Shown: positions 26,064 to 35,838, numbered from the stretch's first letter. The stretch is 64,000 bases of DNA from Pseudomonas sp. Choline-02u-1 (GCF_002836515.1 NZ_PJBC01000066.1:248001-312000); one strand, 5' to 3'. The notes: generated by a model not told the origin, from the letters alone. A program made the numbers and translations.

Positions 26064-27566
26064 TTACTCAGCGTCCTCACGCGCCCAGTCACGGGTGCGG
26101 CTGACAGCTTTTTTCCAGCCTTTGTACAGTTTCTCTTTCGCGGCTTCTTCCAGGCTTGGTTCGAATTCGCGCTCGATTACCGCTTTGCCACGCAGTTCTT
26201 CCAGGCTGCCCCAGAAACCGCAGGCCAGGCCGGCCAGATAAGCCGCGCCGAGGGCAGTGGTTTCACGCATTTGCGGGCGCTCGACCTGAGTGCCGAGGAT
26301 GTCGGCCTGGAACTGCATGAGGAAGTTGTTCGCCACCGCACCGCCGTCCACGCGCAGGGCCTTGAGGCGTTCGCCGGAGTCCTGTTGCATGGCGTCGAGC
26401 ACGTCGCGGGTCTGGTAGGCAATCGATTCCAGTGCGGCGCGGATGATGTGATCCACACGTACGCCACGGGTCAGGCCGAACAGTGCGCCACGGGCATACG
26501 GGTCCCAGTACGGTGCGCCGAGACCGGTAAACGCCGGCACCAGATACACGCCGTTGCTGTCCTTGACCTTGTTGGCAAAGTACTCGGTGTCGTGGGCGTC
26601 GTTGACGATTTTCAGTTCATCGCGCAGCCATTGCACGGTCGAACCGCCGTTGAACACGGCGCCTTCCAGAGCATAAGCCACTTCGCCGCGTGGGCCGCAG
26701 GCGATGGTGGTGAGCATGCCGTGCTGGGATTTCACCGCTTTGTCGCCGGTGTTCATCAGCAGGAAGCAACCGGTGCCGTAGGTGTTTTTCGCTTGGCCCG
26801 GCTCCACGCACATCTGGCCGAACAGTGCTGCCTGCTGGTCGCCGGCGATACCGCCGATGGCGATGCCGCTCTTGGTGCGACCATAGATTTCCGAGGAGGC
26901 TTTGACCTCCGGGAGCATCTCGCGGGGGATGTCGAGGATCTCCAGCATCTTCGAATCCCACTCCAGCGAGTGAATGTTGAAGAGCATGGTGCGCGAGGCG
27001 TTGGTGTAGTCGGTGACGTGCACCTTGCCGCCGGTGAATTTCCAGATCAGCCAGCTATCGACGGTGCCGAACAGCAGTTCGCCGTTGCGCGCACGCTCGC
27101 GGCTGCCTTCGACGTTGTCGAGGATCCACTTCAGTTTGGTGCCGGAGAAGTACGGGTCGGTGACCAAGCCGGTGGTGTCGCGGATGTAGTCTTCATGACC
27201 ATCGCGCTTGAGCTGCTGGCAGATCTCGGTGCTGCGACGGCACTGCCAGACAATCGCGTTATAGACCGGGCGGCCGGTGGTCTTGTCCCAGACCACGGTG
27301 GTTTCGCGCTGGTTGGTGATACCGATCGCGGCGACCTGGTCATGATGCAGGCCGGCCTGGGCCAGCGCTTCAACCATCACCGCGCTCTGGGTGGCGAAAA
27401 TTTCCATCGGGTCATGCTCGACCCAACCGGCCTGCGGATAGTGCTGAACAAATTCGCGCTGCGCGGTGCAGACCACGTTCGCGTCGCGGTCGAAAATGAT
27501 CGCGCGGGAGCTGGTCGTACCCTGATCAAGGGCAATGATGTAGTTCTTGTTCTCAATGTCGGTCAT
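26064..27566 (-). CDS. glpK: Glycerol kinase
   Basis: The 500-residue enzyme is full length for GlpK. It opens YIIALDQGTTSSRAIIFD (phosphate-binding loop), has the FGGY-family signature YGTGCFLLMNTG, and ends with adenosine-site residues around DGGAVANNFLMQFQADIL. It traps glycerol as glycerol-3-phosphate. ATG 27566 fits the family start; the frame continues to 27647 without homology. glpF lies 77 bp upstream. Confidence 0.95.
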   Translation of the reverse strand: MTDIENKNYIIALDQGTTSSRAIIFDRDANVVCTAQREFVQHYPQAGWVEHDPMEIFATQSAVMVEALAQAGLHHDQVAAIGITNQRETTVVWDKTTGRPVYNAIVWQCRRSTEICQQLKRDGHEDYIRDTTGLVTDPYFSGTKLKWILDNVEGSRERARNGELLFGTVDSWLIWKFTGGKVHVTDYTNASRTMLFNIHSLEWDSKMLEILDIPREMLPEVKASSEIYGRTKSGIAIGGIAGDQQAALFGQMCVEPGQAKNTYGTGCFLLMNTGDKAVKSQHGMLTTIACGPRGEVAYALEGAVFNGGSTVQWLRDELKIVNDAHDTEYFANKVKDSNGVYLVPAFTGLGAPYWDPYARGALFGLTRGVRVDHIIRAALESIAYQTRDVLDAMQQDSGERLKALRVDGGAVANNFLMQFQADILGTQVERPQMRETTALGAAYLAGLACGFWGSLEELRGKAVIEREFEPSLEEAAKEKLYKGWKKAVSRTRDWAREDAE

Positions 27567-27643
27567 GTCGATTGCCTTGGACGAAAAAAACGAGAGTGGG
27601 CCGTGGCGCCGGCTCGGATGGGCAGGAGCCGGCGCCGACTGTT

Positions 27644-28495
27644 TCAAGAAGTTCTTGGTTTGCCGTCAATGGCCGGTTCTGCATCCTTTGTAGCAGGTGT
27701 GGCGCCAGTCAGGTGACGGGCAATCAGCCCGCGATACCCGGCAGCGCCGAGGCAGGCACCGACAATCGGTGCAAAAATCGGAATCAGGAAATACGGAATA
27801 TCTCGGCCGCCAGTGAAGGAAATTTCACCCCAACCGGTAAAGAAAGTCATCAGTTTCGGACCGAAGTCACGCGCAGGGTTCATCGCAAAACCGGTCAGCG
27901 GGCCCATCGCACTGCCGATCACGGCGATCAGCAAACCTATCAGCAGCGGCGCCATCGGGCCGCGTGGCAGGCCGTTGTTGTCATCGGTCAGGGCCATGAT
28001 TACGCCCATCAAAATCGCGGTGATGATCATCTCTACCAGGAAAGCCTGAGCCGTCGACAGTACCGGATTCGGGTAAGTCGAGAACACCGACGCCAGTTCC
28101 AGGCTAGCGGCCGAACCACGCACCATCTGGTGGGTTTGTTCGTAATCGAAGAAAAGATTGCTGTAGAGCGTGTAGACCAGCAGCGCGCCGCAGAAGGCGC
28201 CAGCCATTTGCGAAAGGATGTAGAACGGCAGTTTGCGCTTTTCGAAGTCAGCGAAGATTGCCAGAGCAATGCTCACGGCCGGATTCAAATGCGCGCCGGA
28301 AACCCCGGCGGTGAGGTAGATCGCCATGCTCACCCCGACGCCCCAGATGATGCTGATTTCCCACAGGCCGAAGCTGGCGCCCGCGACTTTGAGCGCGGCG
28401 ACACATCCGGTGCCAAAGAAGATAAGAAGAGCGGTGCCGAGAAACTCGGCCATGCATTGGCCGGAAAGCGAAGGTTGCGGTAGAGCAGCTGTCAT
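27644..28495 (-). CDS. glpF: Glycerol facilitator (aquaglyceroporin)
   Basis: The 283-residue membrane channel has six helices and the two aquaporin boxes: GAHLNPAVSIALA (first NPA) and GFAMNPARDFGPK (second, NPARD, the Asp typical of glycerol channels). It admits glycerol to be phosphorylated by GlpK. ATG 28495 is selected because the protein begins MTAALPQPSL before the first helix. It is the first gene of the cluster. Confidence 0.93.
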   Translation of the reverse strand: MTAALPQPSLSGQCMAEFLGTALLIFFGTGCVAALKVAGASFGLWEISIIWGVGVSMAIYLTAGVSGAHLNPAVSIALAIFADFEKRKLPFYILSQMAGAFCGALLVYTLYSNLFFDYEQTHQMVRGSAASLELASVFSTYPNPVLSTAQAFLVEMIITAILMGVIMALTDDNNGLPRGPMAPLLIGLLIAVIGSAMGPLTGFAMNPARDFGPKLMTFFTGWGEISFTGGRDIPYFLIPIFAPIVGACLGAAGYRGLIARHLTGATPATKDAEPAIDGKPRTS

Positions 28496-28846
28496 TGAAA
28501 ACCTCGGTTCTTTTTCTTGTGTAGCGCCATGCCAACGGAGCGAGGCGCGATCTTCACCGGGTCGCAATTCCCATTCGGTTCCCGGGTTACTGCTGGGTAT
28601 TGCGCGGAGCATGATTCTTACATTATTCAGATTCGAAAAAATATAGACAAGAAACAAACCTGTCAAAGGTCGAAAGTGAACCGTCGGTCACAATAAAACT
28701 ATTCGCCTGATGAATGATCAGTGAAGTGGTGCGCGTGAATAGCGCGCGAGCCCACGAGAATCGGGGCTTGGAATAGAGCCTTTTGGCCTGCGATGACCTA
28801 GAATCGGCCGTTGGTTTTATCTGTGATTGCCGAACCCGGAGCTGCC
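28496..28846. other. Divergent intergenic region glpF / ybaK
   Basis: This 350-bp region should hold the glpF promoter. It includes AT-rich sequence at 28620-28720 with ATTCGAAAAAATA, which could be a weak GlpR half site, but no clear palindrome. Nothing coding is seen. Confidence 0.4.
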
Positions 28847-29317
28847 ATGACCCCAGCGTTGGACTTGTTGAAAAAAGTTCGTGCCGAACATCGCGTGCAC
28901 AGTTACGAACATGATCCCAAGGCCGCATCCTATGGGCTGGAGGCAGCTGAGAAGCTCGGGCTCGCACCGGCGCAGGTGTTCAAAACCCTGCTGGCCGCCA
29001 GTGAAAAAGGCGAACTGCTGGTAGCTGTGGTGCCGGTCGTCGGATCGCTCGACCTCAAAGGCCTGGCGCATGCCGCCGGAGTGAAGAAAGCCGAAATGGC
29101 CGACCCGGCTGCCGCGCAACGCTCAACCGGTTATCTGTTGGGCGGTATCAGCCCGCTCGGGCAGAAGAAACGGCTGCGCACCTTCATCGATAATTCCGCT
29201 CAGGGTTTTGCGACTATCTATGTGAGTGCCGGACGGCGAGGGCTGGAAGTGGAATTGGCGCCAGCAGTATTGGCCGAGCATACCCAGGCGAAGTTCGCCG
29301 ACATCGGCCGTGCTTAG
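28847..29317 (+). CDS. ybaK: Cys-tRNA(Pro) deacylase YbaK
   Basis: The 156-residue protein matches YbaK/EbsC. It has the YEHDP segment, the conserved lysine in QVFKTLLA, the VGSLDLKGLA loop and the YLLGGISPLGQKKRL motif. It clears cysteine wrongly attached to tRNA-Pro. ATG 28847 is used; the longer frame to 28811 has no family support. Confidence 0.9.
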   Translation: MTPALDLLKKVRAEHRVHSYEHDPKAASYGLEAAEKLGLAPAQVFKTLLAASEKGELLVAVVPVVGSLDLKGLAHAAGVKKAEMADPAAAQRSTGYLLGGISPLGQKKRLRTFIDNSAQGFATIYVSAGRRGLEVELAPAVLAEHTQAKFADIGRA

Positions 29318-29416
29318 TTACAGAATCGGCTGTATCAAGAAAAAAATCAGGTTCTGTCACTGGCACTGATCCGGGCCGCCATTGCATGCTCGGTCGACCA
29401 ATTCAGGGAGAACATC

Positions 29417-30199
29417 ATGCAGCTTGCGTTTCATCAGGTCGACGCGTTCAGTGATCGGCCGTTCAGTGGCAACCCGGCAATGGTCTATCGGCTCGACAGC
29501 TGGCTGGCCGACGACTTGATGCAGAAGATCGCCGCCGAACACAACTTGGCAGAGACCGCGTTTCTGGTCCGCGAAGGCCAGGCCTGGCATATCCGCTGGT
29601 TCACGCCGACCACCGAAGTGCCGCTGTGCGGGCATGCGACCTTGGCCAGCGCATTTGTGCTATTCGACATTTATAAGGAAAGCGCCGAGCGCATCGATTT
29701 CACTTGCAAGTCCGGCCCGCTGAGTGTCAGCCGGGAAGGCGACCGGCTGTGGCTGGATTTCCCGACCATCGTGCCGTCGGAAATCGGTGTGACGCTGGAT
29801 GTCGAGCGGGCGCTCGGCGTTGAGGCGGTCGATGTGCTCGGCTCTAACGAGCTGTTTGTAGTGCTGGAGTCAGAGCAGGCTGTGCTCGACTGCAAGCCGG
29901 ACATGGCCGCACTGGCGAAACTGCCGTGGCTGGGCGCTATCGTCACCGCACATGGCAACCAGCACGACTTCGTCTCGCGCTATTTTGCCCCGGCGATCGG
30001 CATCGACGAAGATCCGGTGACCGGTTCGACTCACTGCAGCCTGATTCCGTACTGGGCCAAGCGTTTGGGCAAGGCGAACCTGACCGCCTCCCAGCGCTCG
30101 GCGCGGGGCGGCGAGTTGTTCTGTCGGCTGGAAGGTGAGCGGGTGAAGATTGGTGGCAATGCGACGCTGGTGGCCAGCGGCACCCTTCATCTGAGCTGA
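29417..30199 (+). CDS. PhzF-family isomerase/epimerase
   Basis: The 260-residue protein has the PhzF fold signature: FHQVDAFSDRPFSGNPAMV at the start, catalytic Glu in NLAETAFLV, CGHATLASAF in the first half and DPVTGSTHCSL in the second. Members isomerise small acids, as in phenazine synthesis. No phz genes lie here, so this is a generic PhzF-like enzyme of unknown substrate. GGGAGAA precedes the ATG. Confidence 0.85.
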   Translation: MQLAFHQVDAFSDRPFSGNPAMVYRLDSWLADDLMQKIAAEHNLAETAFLVREGQAWHIRWFTPTTEVPLCGHATLASAFVLFDIYKESAERIDFTCKSGPLSVSREGDRLWLDFPTIVPSEIGVTLDVERALGVEAVDVLGSNELFVVLESEQAVLDCKPDMAALAKLPWLGAIVTAHGNQHDFVSRYFAPAIGIDEDPVTGSTHCSLIPYWAKRLGKANLTASQRSARGGELFCRLEGERVKIGGNATLVASGTLHLS

Positions 30200-30211
30200 T
30201 CGCAATTTTCC

Positions 30212-30292
30212 CTGTAGGAGCTGCCGAAGGCTGCGATCTTTTGATCTTGATGTTGAAAGTCAAAAGATCGCAGCCTTCGGCAGCTCCTACAG
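30212..30292. repeat. Palindromic repeat, family C
   Basis: CTGTAGGAGCTGCCGAAGGC and its complement, ending 30292, flank a short loop through the AAAGATCGCAG core. It lies between the converging PhzF and ABC ATPase genes, so it may stop transcription from both sides. Confidence 0.9.
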
Positions 30293-30306
30293 AGAGTTTC
30301 GTTCGA

Positions 30307-31416
30307 TCAGAGGCTGGTGCTGAACCGACGGACGCCGTTTTCCACCGCCGGAATCTGCGCAGCGGTGCTGCCGGATGCCTGGAACAGCACCAGATGATCC
30401 GCCGCTACGCGAATCCCGACCTGCGCACCAACCAGATGATCAGCATGGCTGGGGAAGATCGATTCCAGCTGCGCGCCGGTCGGCAGTTGCAGGCGATACA
30501 AGGTCGCTGCACCCAGGAACGTCTTGCCGACAATTTGCGCCTGCAATGCGCTGTCCGGCGCATAAACAATGTCATCCGGACGCAGCAGCACATCTACTGC
30601 GCCGCCAATCGGCCAGGTGTAAGCGCGATTACCGCGCAGTTCACCCAGTTCGGTCTGTACCGACTCCGGGCTGGCCAACTGACCGCGAATGAAATAGCCC
30701 TGACCGATGAAACTGGCGACATACGGCGTTGCCGGTTCGTGGTAGAGGTTGTAGGGCGTGTCCCACTGTTCCAGCCGGCCTTCCTTGAACACACCCACGT
30801 GGTCGCTGACGGCGAAGGCTTCTTCCTGATCGTGGGTAACCAGAATTGCGCTGGTGCCACGGGCCTTGAGAATGTCGCGCACCTCATGGCTGAGCTTGCG
30901 GCGCAACTCGCCATCGAGGTTGGAAAACGGCTCGTCGAGCAGCAGCAATTGCGGTTCCGGCGCCAGGGCGCGGGCGAGGGCGACCCGCTGTTGCTGGCCG
31001 CCGGAGAGCTCGTGGGGGTAGCGCTTGCCAAGGTTTTTCAGGTTGACCAGTTCCAGCAGCTCCTCGACCACCCGCGATTTGTTCGGGTGCTTGCGGATGC
31101 CGAAGGCGATGTTGTCGGCCACGCTCAGGTGCGGAAACAGCGCGTAGTCCTGAAACACCATGCCGATCCGGCGTTTCTCCGGCGCCAGGGTGAAACCGGC
31201 ACTGGACAGGGTTTCGCCACCGAGGGTGATTTCGCCTTCATGCACCGGCTCGAAACCGGCGATGGCGCGCAGGGTGGTGGTCTTGCCGCAGCCGGAAGAG
31301 CCGAGCAGGCAGCCGATGTCGCCGGCGTTGAGGTGCAGATTGAGGTTCTGCACCACGCGTTGGTCTTGATAGCCGCAAGCGAGGTTGCGCAGGTTCAGCA
31401 GTAATTCATGGCTCAT
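30307..31416 (-). CDS. ABC transporter ATPase, iron(III)/FbpC-like, orphan
   Basis: The 369-residue protein has an ABC domain (Walker A GSSGCGKT, signature LSGGQQQRVALARAL, Walker B LLLLDEPFSNLD, switch VTHDQEEAFA) and a C-terminal regulatory TOBE-type region from about 240. It is of the FbpC/PotA class. No permease or binding protein lies beside it. It starts four bases inside the end of argF (ATGA overlap), so it is translationally coupled to it. Its partner permease must be elsewhere. Confidence 0.8.
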   Translation of the reverse strand: MSHELLLNLRNLACGYQDQRVVQNLNLHLNAGDIGCLLGSSGCGKTTTLRAIAGFEPVHEGEITLGGETLSSAGFTLAPEKRRIGMVFQDYALFPHLSVADNIAFGIRKHPNKSRVVEELLELVNLKNLGKRYPHELSGGQQQRVALARALAPEPQLLLLDEPFSNLDGELRRKLSHEVRDILKARGTSAILVTHDQEEAFAVSDHVGVFKEGRLEQWDTPYNLYHEPATPYVASFIGQGYFIRGQLASPESVQTELGELRGNRAYTWPIGGAVDVLLRPDDIVYAPDSALQAQIVGKTFLGAATLYRLQLPTGAQLESIFPSHADHLVGAQVGIRVAADHLVLFQASGSTAAQIPAVENGVRRFSTSL

Positions 31417-32333
31417 GCGTGGTGATATGCCGGTTCGACGAGGAACTCGAGCAGGGCCTTCTGTGCGTGGAGACGGTTTTCTGCCTGATCCCAGGCGACG
31501 GAGCGCGGGTCATCGAGCAGGTCGAGACTGATTTCTTCGCCACGGTGCGCCGGCAGGCAGTGCATGAACAGCACGTCCTCGGCAGCGAGGTCGAGCAGGG
31601 CACGGTTGACCTGGAACGGCGCGAACAGCTTGAGGCGCTTGGTAGTTTCCTCTTCCTGGCCCATCGAAGTCCAGACGTCGGTGCTGACCAGATGCGCGTC
31701 GCGTACGGCATCCTGCGGGTCGCGGACGATGGTCACGCGATCACCCGCCCTGGCGACAAACTCAGGGTTTGGCTCGTAACCTTCCGGGCAGGCAACGCGC
31801 AACTGGAAGTCGAACTGGATCGCCGCTTCTATATAGCTGTTGCACATGTTGTTGCCGTCACCGATCCAGGCCACGGTCTTGCCCTGGATCGAGCCACGAT
31901 GTTCAAGAAAGGTCTGCATGTCGGCGAGCAACTGGCACGGGTGCAGATCATCGGACAGGCCGTTGATCACTGGCACGCGCGAGTTGGCGGCGAATTCGGT
32001 GAGGGTGCTATGGGCGAAGGTGCGGATCATGACCGCATCGAGCATGCTCGACATGACGATGGCGCAGTCGCTGATCGGCTCGCCGCGGCCCAGTTGAGTG
32101 TCGCGCGGGGACAGGAAAATTGCCTGGCCGCCGAGCTGGATCATGCCGGCCTCGAAGGAGATCCGGGTACGCGTCGAGGATTTCTCGAAGATCATCCCCA
32201 GCACGCGGTTTTTCAGTGGCTCGAACAGTACGCCGCGGTTACGCAGGTCCTTGAGCTCAACGCCTCGACGGATCACGCTGACCAGCTCTTCGGGCGTGCA
32301 ATCCATCAGGGAGAGAAAGTGCCTTGCGCTCAT
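31413..32333 (-). CDS. argF: Anabolic ornithine carbamoyltransferase
   Basis: The 306-residue enzyme has the carbamoyl phosphate motif SSTRTR, the HPCQLLAD segment and ornithine site HCLPAHRGEE. It makes citrulline from ornithine for arginine synthesis; argG for the next step is 8 kb away. The protein closely follows the P. aeruginosa anabolic ArgF I recall, beginning MSARHFLS, so ATG 32333 is chosen over ATG 32336. ArgR control is expected but no site was fixed. Confidence 0.93.
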   Translation of the reverse strand: MSARHFLSLMDCTPEELVSVIRRGVELKDLRNRGVLFEPLKNRVLGMIFEKSSTRTRISFEAGMIQLGGQAIFLSPRDTQLGRGEPISDCAIVMSSMLDAVMIRTFAHSTLTEFAANSRVPVINGLSDDLHPCQLLADMQTFLEHRGSIQGKTVAWIGDGNNMCNSYIEAAIQFDFQLRVACPEGYEPNPEFVARAGDRVTIVRDPQDAVRDAHLVSTDVWTSMGQEEETTKRLKLFAPFQVNRALLDLAAEDVLFMHCLPAHRGEEISLDLLDDPRSVAWDQAENRLHAQKALLEFLVEPAYHHA

Positions 32334-32737
32334 CATTGACTACCTTTTGCTACAGACCGCAGATGCTCAAAGCCTTGTTTAACGGAACAACGGGCGAGAC
32401 CTGCGGCGTAAGCCGCACGGGGCGACGAAATAGGGGAAGGCGCGATATTGACACTAAATGTCGCGTTACGCCAATAGGCTACGGTTTCAGCGGGATTCGG
32501 AGCGCGGACCGAGCATTTCGATCACGCATATTGAAGCCGGATTCAGTACAGCAGCGAGCCTCTTTGTACACTGGCCCCGCCGCGCTTGGCAATCCGGCGC
32601 GACGGCATCGGCGCGGCTTTGTTCGCTTCAAGAGCATTGGGCTGCGGATTCGCTTGGTCGGATGTTCAGGCTGAAACATTTGCTAAAGCAAAGTGCTGGG
32701 TTATAAATAAGTTTCGAGCGACGCAGGAAGCCTCCGC
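32334..32737. other. Divergent intergenic region argF / small ORF
   Basis: About 400 bp without a supported gene. TGTCGC occurs near 32459 but a full ArgR site could not be built. Part of the argF promoter should be here. Confidence 0.4.
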
Positions 32738-33028
32738 ATGGAATCGAAAGAACAACTGTTAATGGAACTGCTGGGCCACACGGCTCGCTCTCTGACTCAT
32801 CTCACCGCGTCGGTCACCTCGATGTCTTTCGAGTTGCTGCGCAGTGACGACGAAGTGGTCAAATCCGCTGGCCGGCACATGATCGATCGCATGGCTACCA
32901 TCAGCGCCGGGCTTGATGAGCACTGGCGATTGATCGGCGAACTCACCGGCGTGCACGTCGCCCACGAGCAGATCGAAACCATCCAGGAAATCCAGCTGGC
33001 TGCACCGCCGCAGTTGCCGCCGAACTGA
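32738..33028 (+). CDS. Small helical protein of unknown function
   Basis: The 96-residue product is mostly helical, acidic and soluble, with a conserved-looking stretch LLGHTARSLTHLTASVTSM and a Pro-rich end. AGGAAG lies before the ATG. No family is recognised. It stands alone between argF and the oxidoreductase gene. Confidence 0.6.
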   Translation: MESKEQLLMELLGHTARSLTHLTASVTSMSFELLRSDDEVVKSAGRHMIDRMATISAGLDEHWRLIGELTGVHVAHEQIETIQEIQLAAPPQLPPN

Positions 33029-33163
33029 TCGCGGCGATTTATCGGCTGCCCTGATAACCGTCGATTCACAAGACGAACGTCGCTGGCGCCGCCTCTGCGC
33101 ACGGGCCATAGTTTTGTTCCCGCGGGCGTAATTGCCTGCTCCCGAACAAGACAGAGACTGGCC

Positions 33164-35269
33164 ATGACCAAGACTCTCCATCACCGCGCGTGCCACCTGT
33201 GCGAAGCCATCTGCGGCCTGACCATCGAAACCACAGAAACCGATGGCAACGTTGCGATCACCTCGATCAAGGGTGATGCCCTGGACACCTTCAGCCGCGG
33301 CCATATCTGCCCGAAAGCCGTAGCCCTGCAAGATATTCAGAACGATCCCGACCGCCTGCGCCAGCCAATGCGCCGGGTCGGCAGCGAGTGGCTGCCGATC
33401 GAATGGGACGAGGCGTTTGCGCTGGTGGCCGAGAAGTTGGCGGCGATTCAGGAACGTCACGGGCAGAACGCAGTGGCGGTCTATCAAGGCAACCCGAGCG
33501 TGCACAACTACGGGCTGATGACTCACAGCAATTACTTCCTGGGTTTGTTGAAAACGCGCAATCGCTACTCGGCAACGTCGGTCGATCAACTGCCGCATCA
33601 CCTCAGCAGCTATCTGATGTATGGCCACGGCTTGCTATTGCCGATTCCGGACATCGATCACACCGATTTCATGCTGATCCTCGGCGCCAACCCGCTGGCT
33701 TCCAACGGCAGCATAATGACCGTGCCGGACGTTGAGAAGCGCCTGAAAGCGATTCAGGCGCGCGGCGGTAAAGTTGTGGTGGTCGATCCGCGCCGCAGCG
33801 AAACCGCAGCGATAGCCGACCAGCACGTCTTCGTTCGCCCGGGTGGCGATGCGGCGTTACTGTTCGGCATGCTCAATACGCTGTTCAGCGAAGGCCTGAC
33901 CCGCGACAACCATTTGCCGGTCGATGGCCTTGATGAGGTGCGCGACGCCGTGGCGTCGTTCACCGCCGAAGCCATGAGTCCATTGTGCGCGGTGCCTGCC
34001 GAACAGATCCGCCAACTGGCGCGCGATTTCGCCGCTGCGCCAAGTGCAGTCTGCTACGGGCGCATGGGCGTTTCGACGCAGGCGTTCGGCACCTTGTGCC
34101 ACTGGGTCGTGCAACTGATCAATCTGGTCACCGGCAACCTCGATCGCGTTGGCGGTGCGCTGTGCACTGAGCCGGCGGTGGATCTGGTGGCGTCGACCTC
34201 GGGCGGGCATTTCAACAAATGGCAGAGCCGGGTTTCCGGGCGGCCGGAATACGGCGGCGAGTTGCCGGTCTCGGCGCTCGCCGAAGAAATGCTCACGGAA
34301 GGCGAGGGGCAGATCCGCGCCATGATCACCGTGGCTGGTAACCCGGTGCTTTCGACACCCAATGGCCGGCAGTTGGAACAGGCGCTGGACGGCCTCGACT
34401 TCATGCTCAGCATCGACCTGTACATCAACGAAACCACGCGTTATGCCGATCTGATCCTGCCGTCGACATCGGCGCTGGAGAACGATCACTACGACACCAC
34501 TTTCAACCTGTTCGCCGTGCGCAACGTCACCCGCTTCAACCGCGCGATTCTCGCCAAGCCCGAGGGCGCTTTGCATGACTGGGAGATTTTCGTCGGGCTG
34601 GCCAAGGCGTTCGCCGAGAAGACCGGCAAAGAGCTGAAACCGACCATGCCGCCAGCGAAGATGATCGATATGGGGCTGCGCATGGGCCGCTACGGTGAGG
34701 CGTCTGAGCACAAGTTGTCACTGGCGACGCTGTTCGATCATCCGCACGGCATTGATCTGGGGGCGCTGCAGCCGAATCTGGCGTCACGTCTGAAAACGCC
34801 GAATCAGCGCATACAGGCCGCACCGCCGGAGATTCTCGCCGACCTGGCGCGCTTTGCCGCATTGCAAGCGCCGGCTGCCGATGAACTGCTGATGATCGGC
34901 CGCCGCCATGTGCGCAGCAACAATTCCTGGATGCACAATTTTCATCGACTGGTGAAAGGCAAGCCGCGGCATCAATTGCTGATGCACCCGGATGACCTGA
35001 CCAGTCGTGGCCTGGCCGATGGGCAACGGGTTCGGGTGAGTTCGCGGGTCGGGCAGATCGAAGTGGAAGTACTCGCCAGTCTCGACATGATGAAAGGCGT
35101 GGTCAGTCTGCCCCACGGTTGGGGCCATGCGCGCCCGGGCGTGCAGATGGCGATCGCCAGCGGCCAGCCGGGGTCGAGCGCCAACGACCTGACCGATGAA
35201 TGTCAGCTTGACGAACTGTCGGGCAACGCGGCGTTGAACGGAGTGCCGGTGACAGTGGCGGCAGCTTGA
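33164..35269 (+). CDS. Molybdopterin oxidoreductase (bis-MGD family)
   Basis: The 701-residue protein opens with a [4Fe-4S] motif, Cys10, Cys13, Cys17 and Cys49 (CHLCEAIC...GHICPKA), followed by the molybdopterin domains: VYQGNPSVHNYGL, ILGANPLASNG, DPRRSETA and a C-terminal dinucleotide-binding domain. Where formate dehydrogenases carry Cys or Sec, the segment reads ATSVDQLPHH, with no cysteine. A Ser or Asp ligand is possible. No partner subunit or Tat signal is seen, so it appears cytoplasmic. The substrate is unknown. Confidence 0.85.
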   Translation: MTKTLHHRACHLCEAICGLTIETTETDGNVAITSIKGDALDTFSRGHICPKAVALQDIQNDPDRLRQPMRRVGSEWLPIEWDEAFALVAEKLAAIQERHGQNAVAVYQGNPSVHNYGLMTHSNYFLGLLKTRNRYSATSVDQLPHHLSSYLMYGHGLLLPIPDIDHTDFMLILGANPLASNGSIMTVPDVEKRLKAIQARGGKVVVVDPRRSETAAIADQHVFVRPGGDAALLFGMLNTLFSEGLTRDNHLPVDGLDEVRDAVASFTAEAMSPLCAVPAEQIRQLARDFAAAPSAVCYGRMGVSTQAFGTLCHWVVQLINLVTGNLDRVGGALCTEPAVDLVASTSGGHFNKWQSRVSGRPEYGGELPVSALAEEMLTEGEGQIRAMITVAGNPVLSTPNGRQLEQALDGLDFMLSIDLYINETTRYADLILPSTSALENDHYDTTFNLFAVRNVTRFNRAILAKPEGALHDWEIFVGLAKAFAEKTGKELKPTMPPAKMIDMGLRMGRYGEASEHKLSLATLFDHPHGIDLGALQPNLASRLKTPNQRIQAAPPEILADLARFAALQAPAADELLMIGRRHVRSNNSWMHNFHRLVKGKPRHQLLMHPDDLTSRGLADGQRVRVSSRVGQIEVEVLASLDMMKGVVSLPHGWGHARPGVQMAIASGQPGSSANDLTDECQLDELSGNAALNGVPVTVAAA

Positions 35270-35366
35270 GCAGGTCTGTCGGGGAGACCGAGCGTGGCGC
35301 TCGGGATTCCGTTACAATGCGCCACCGTGCCGACCTCTGAGTCGGAAAGTTCAGCCGAGGTGCTCC

Positions 35367-35708
35367 ATGGATATCATCGAAACGATTAAAGAGCAGATTG
35401 CCAACAACACCATTCTGCTTTACATGAAAGGCTCGCCGAATGCCCCGCAGTGCGGCTTCTCCGCAAAAGCTGCGCAAGCCGTGATGGCCTGTGGCGAAAA
35501 GTTCGCTTACGTGGACATCCTGCAGAACCCGGAAATCCGCGCCAACCTGCCGAAATACGCCAACTGGCCGACTTTCCCGCAGCTTTGGGTCGGCGGTGAG
35601 CTGGTCGGCGGCAGCGACATCATGACCGAGATGGCTGCAGACGGTTCGCTGCAAAGCACCATCAAGGCAGCTGTCGAAGCGGCTGCGGCGAACAAGTCCG
35701 AAGCCTGA
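35367..35708 (+). CDS. grxD: Monothiol glutaredoxin Grx4
   Basis: The 113-residue protein has the monothiol site CGFS in PQCGFSAKA, the KGSPNAP motif and WPTFPQLW near the glutathione pocket, all as in Grx4/GrxD. It carries or delivers [2Fe-2S] clusters. The gene sits beside bfr and bfd, as in P. aeruginosa, an iron-handling neighbourhood. Confidence 0.93.
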   Translation: MDIIETIKEQIANNTILLYMKGSPNAPQCGFSAKAAQAVMACGEKFAYVDILQNPEIRANLPKYANWPTFPQLWVGGELVGGSDIMTEMAADGSLQSTIKAAVEAAAANKSEA

Positions 35709-35721
35709 TCAGGCTTTATGT

Positions 35722-35806
35722 AAGAGCGGGCTTGCTCGCGAATGCGGTGTATCAGTCAACGTCTACTTTTCTGATATACCGCTTTCGCGAGCAAGCCCGC
35801 TCCCAC
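35722..35806. repeat. REP pair, family A
   Basis: AGAGCGGGCTTGCTCGCGAA (left arm, worn at its start) and TTCGCGAGCAAGCCCGCTCC (right) flank a spacer with matching ATATACC/GGTGTAT bases. It lies just after grxD. Confidence 0.85.
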
Positions 35807-35838
35807 AGGATCTGCATCCGATCCGGAACTTGCCAAAC

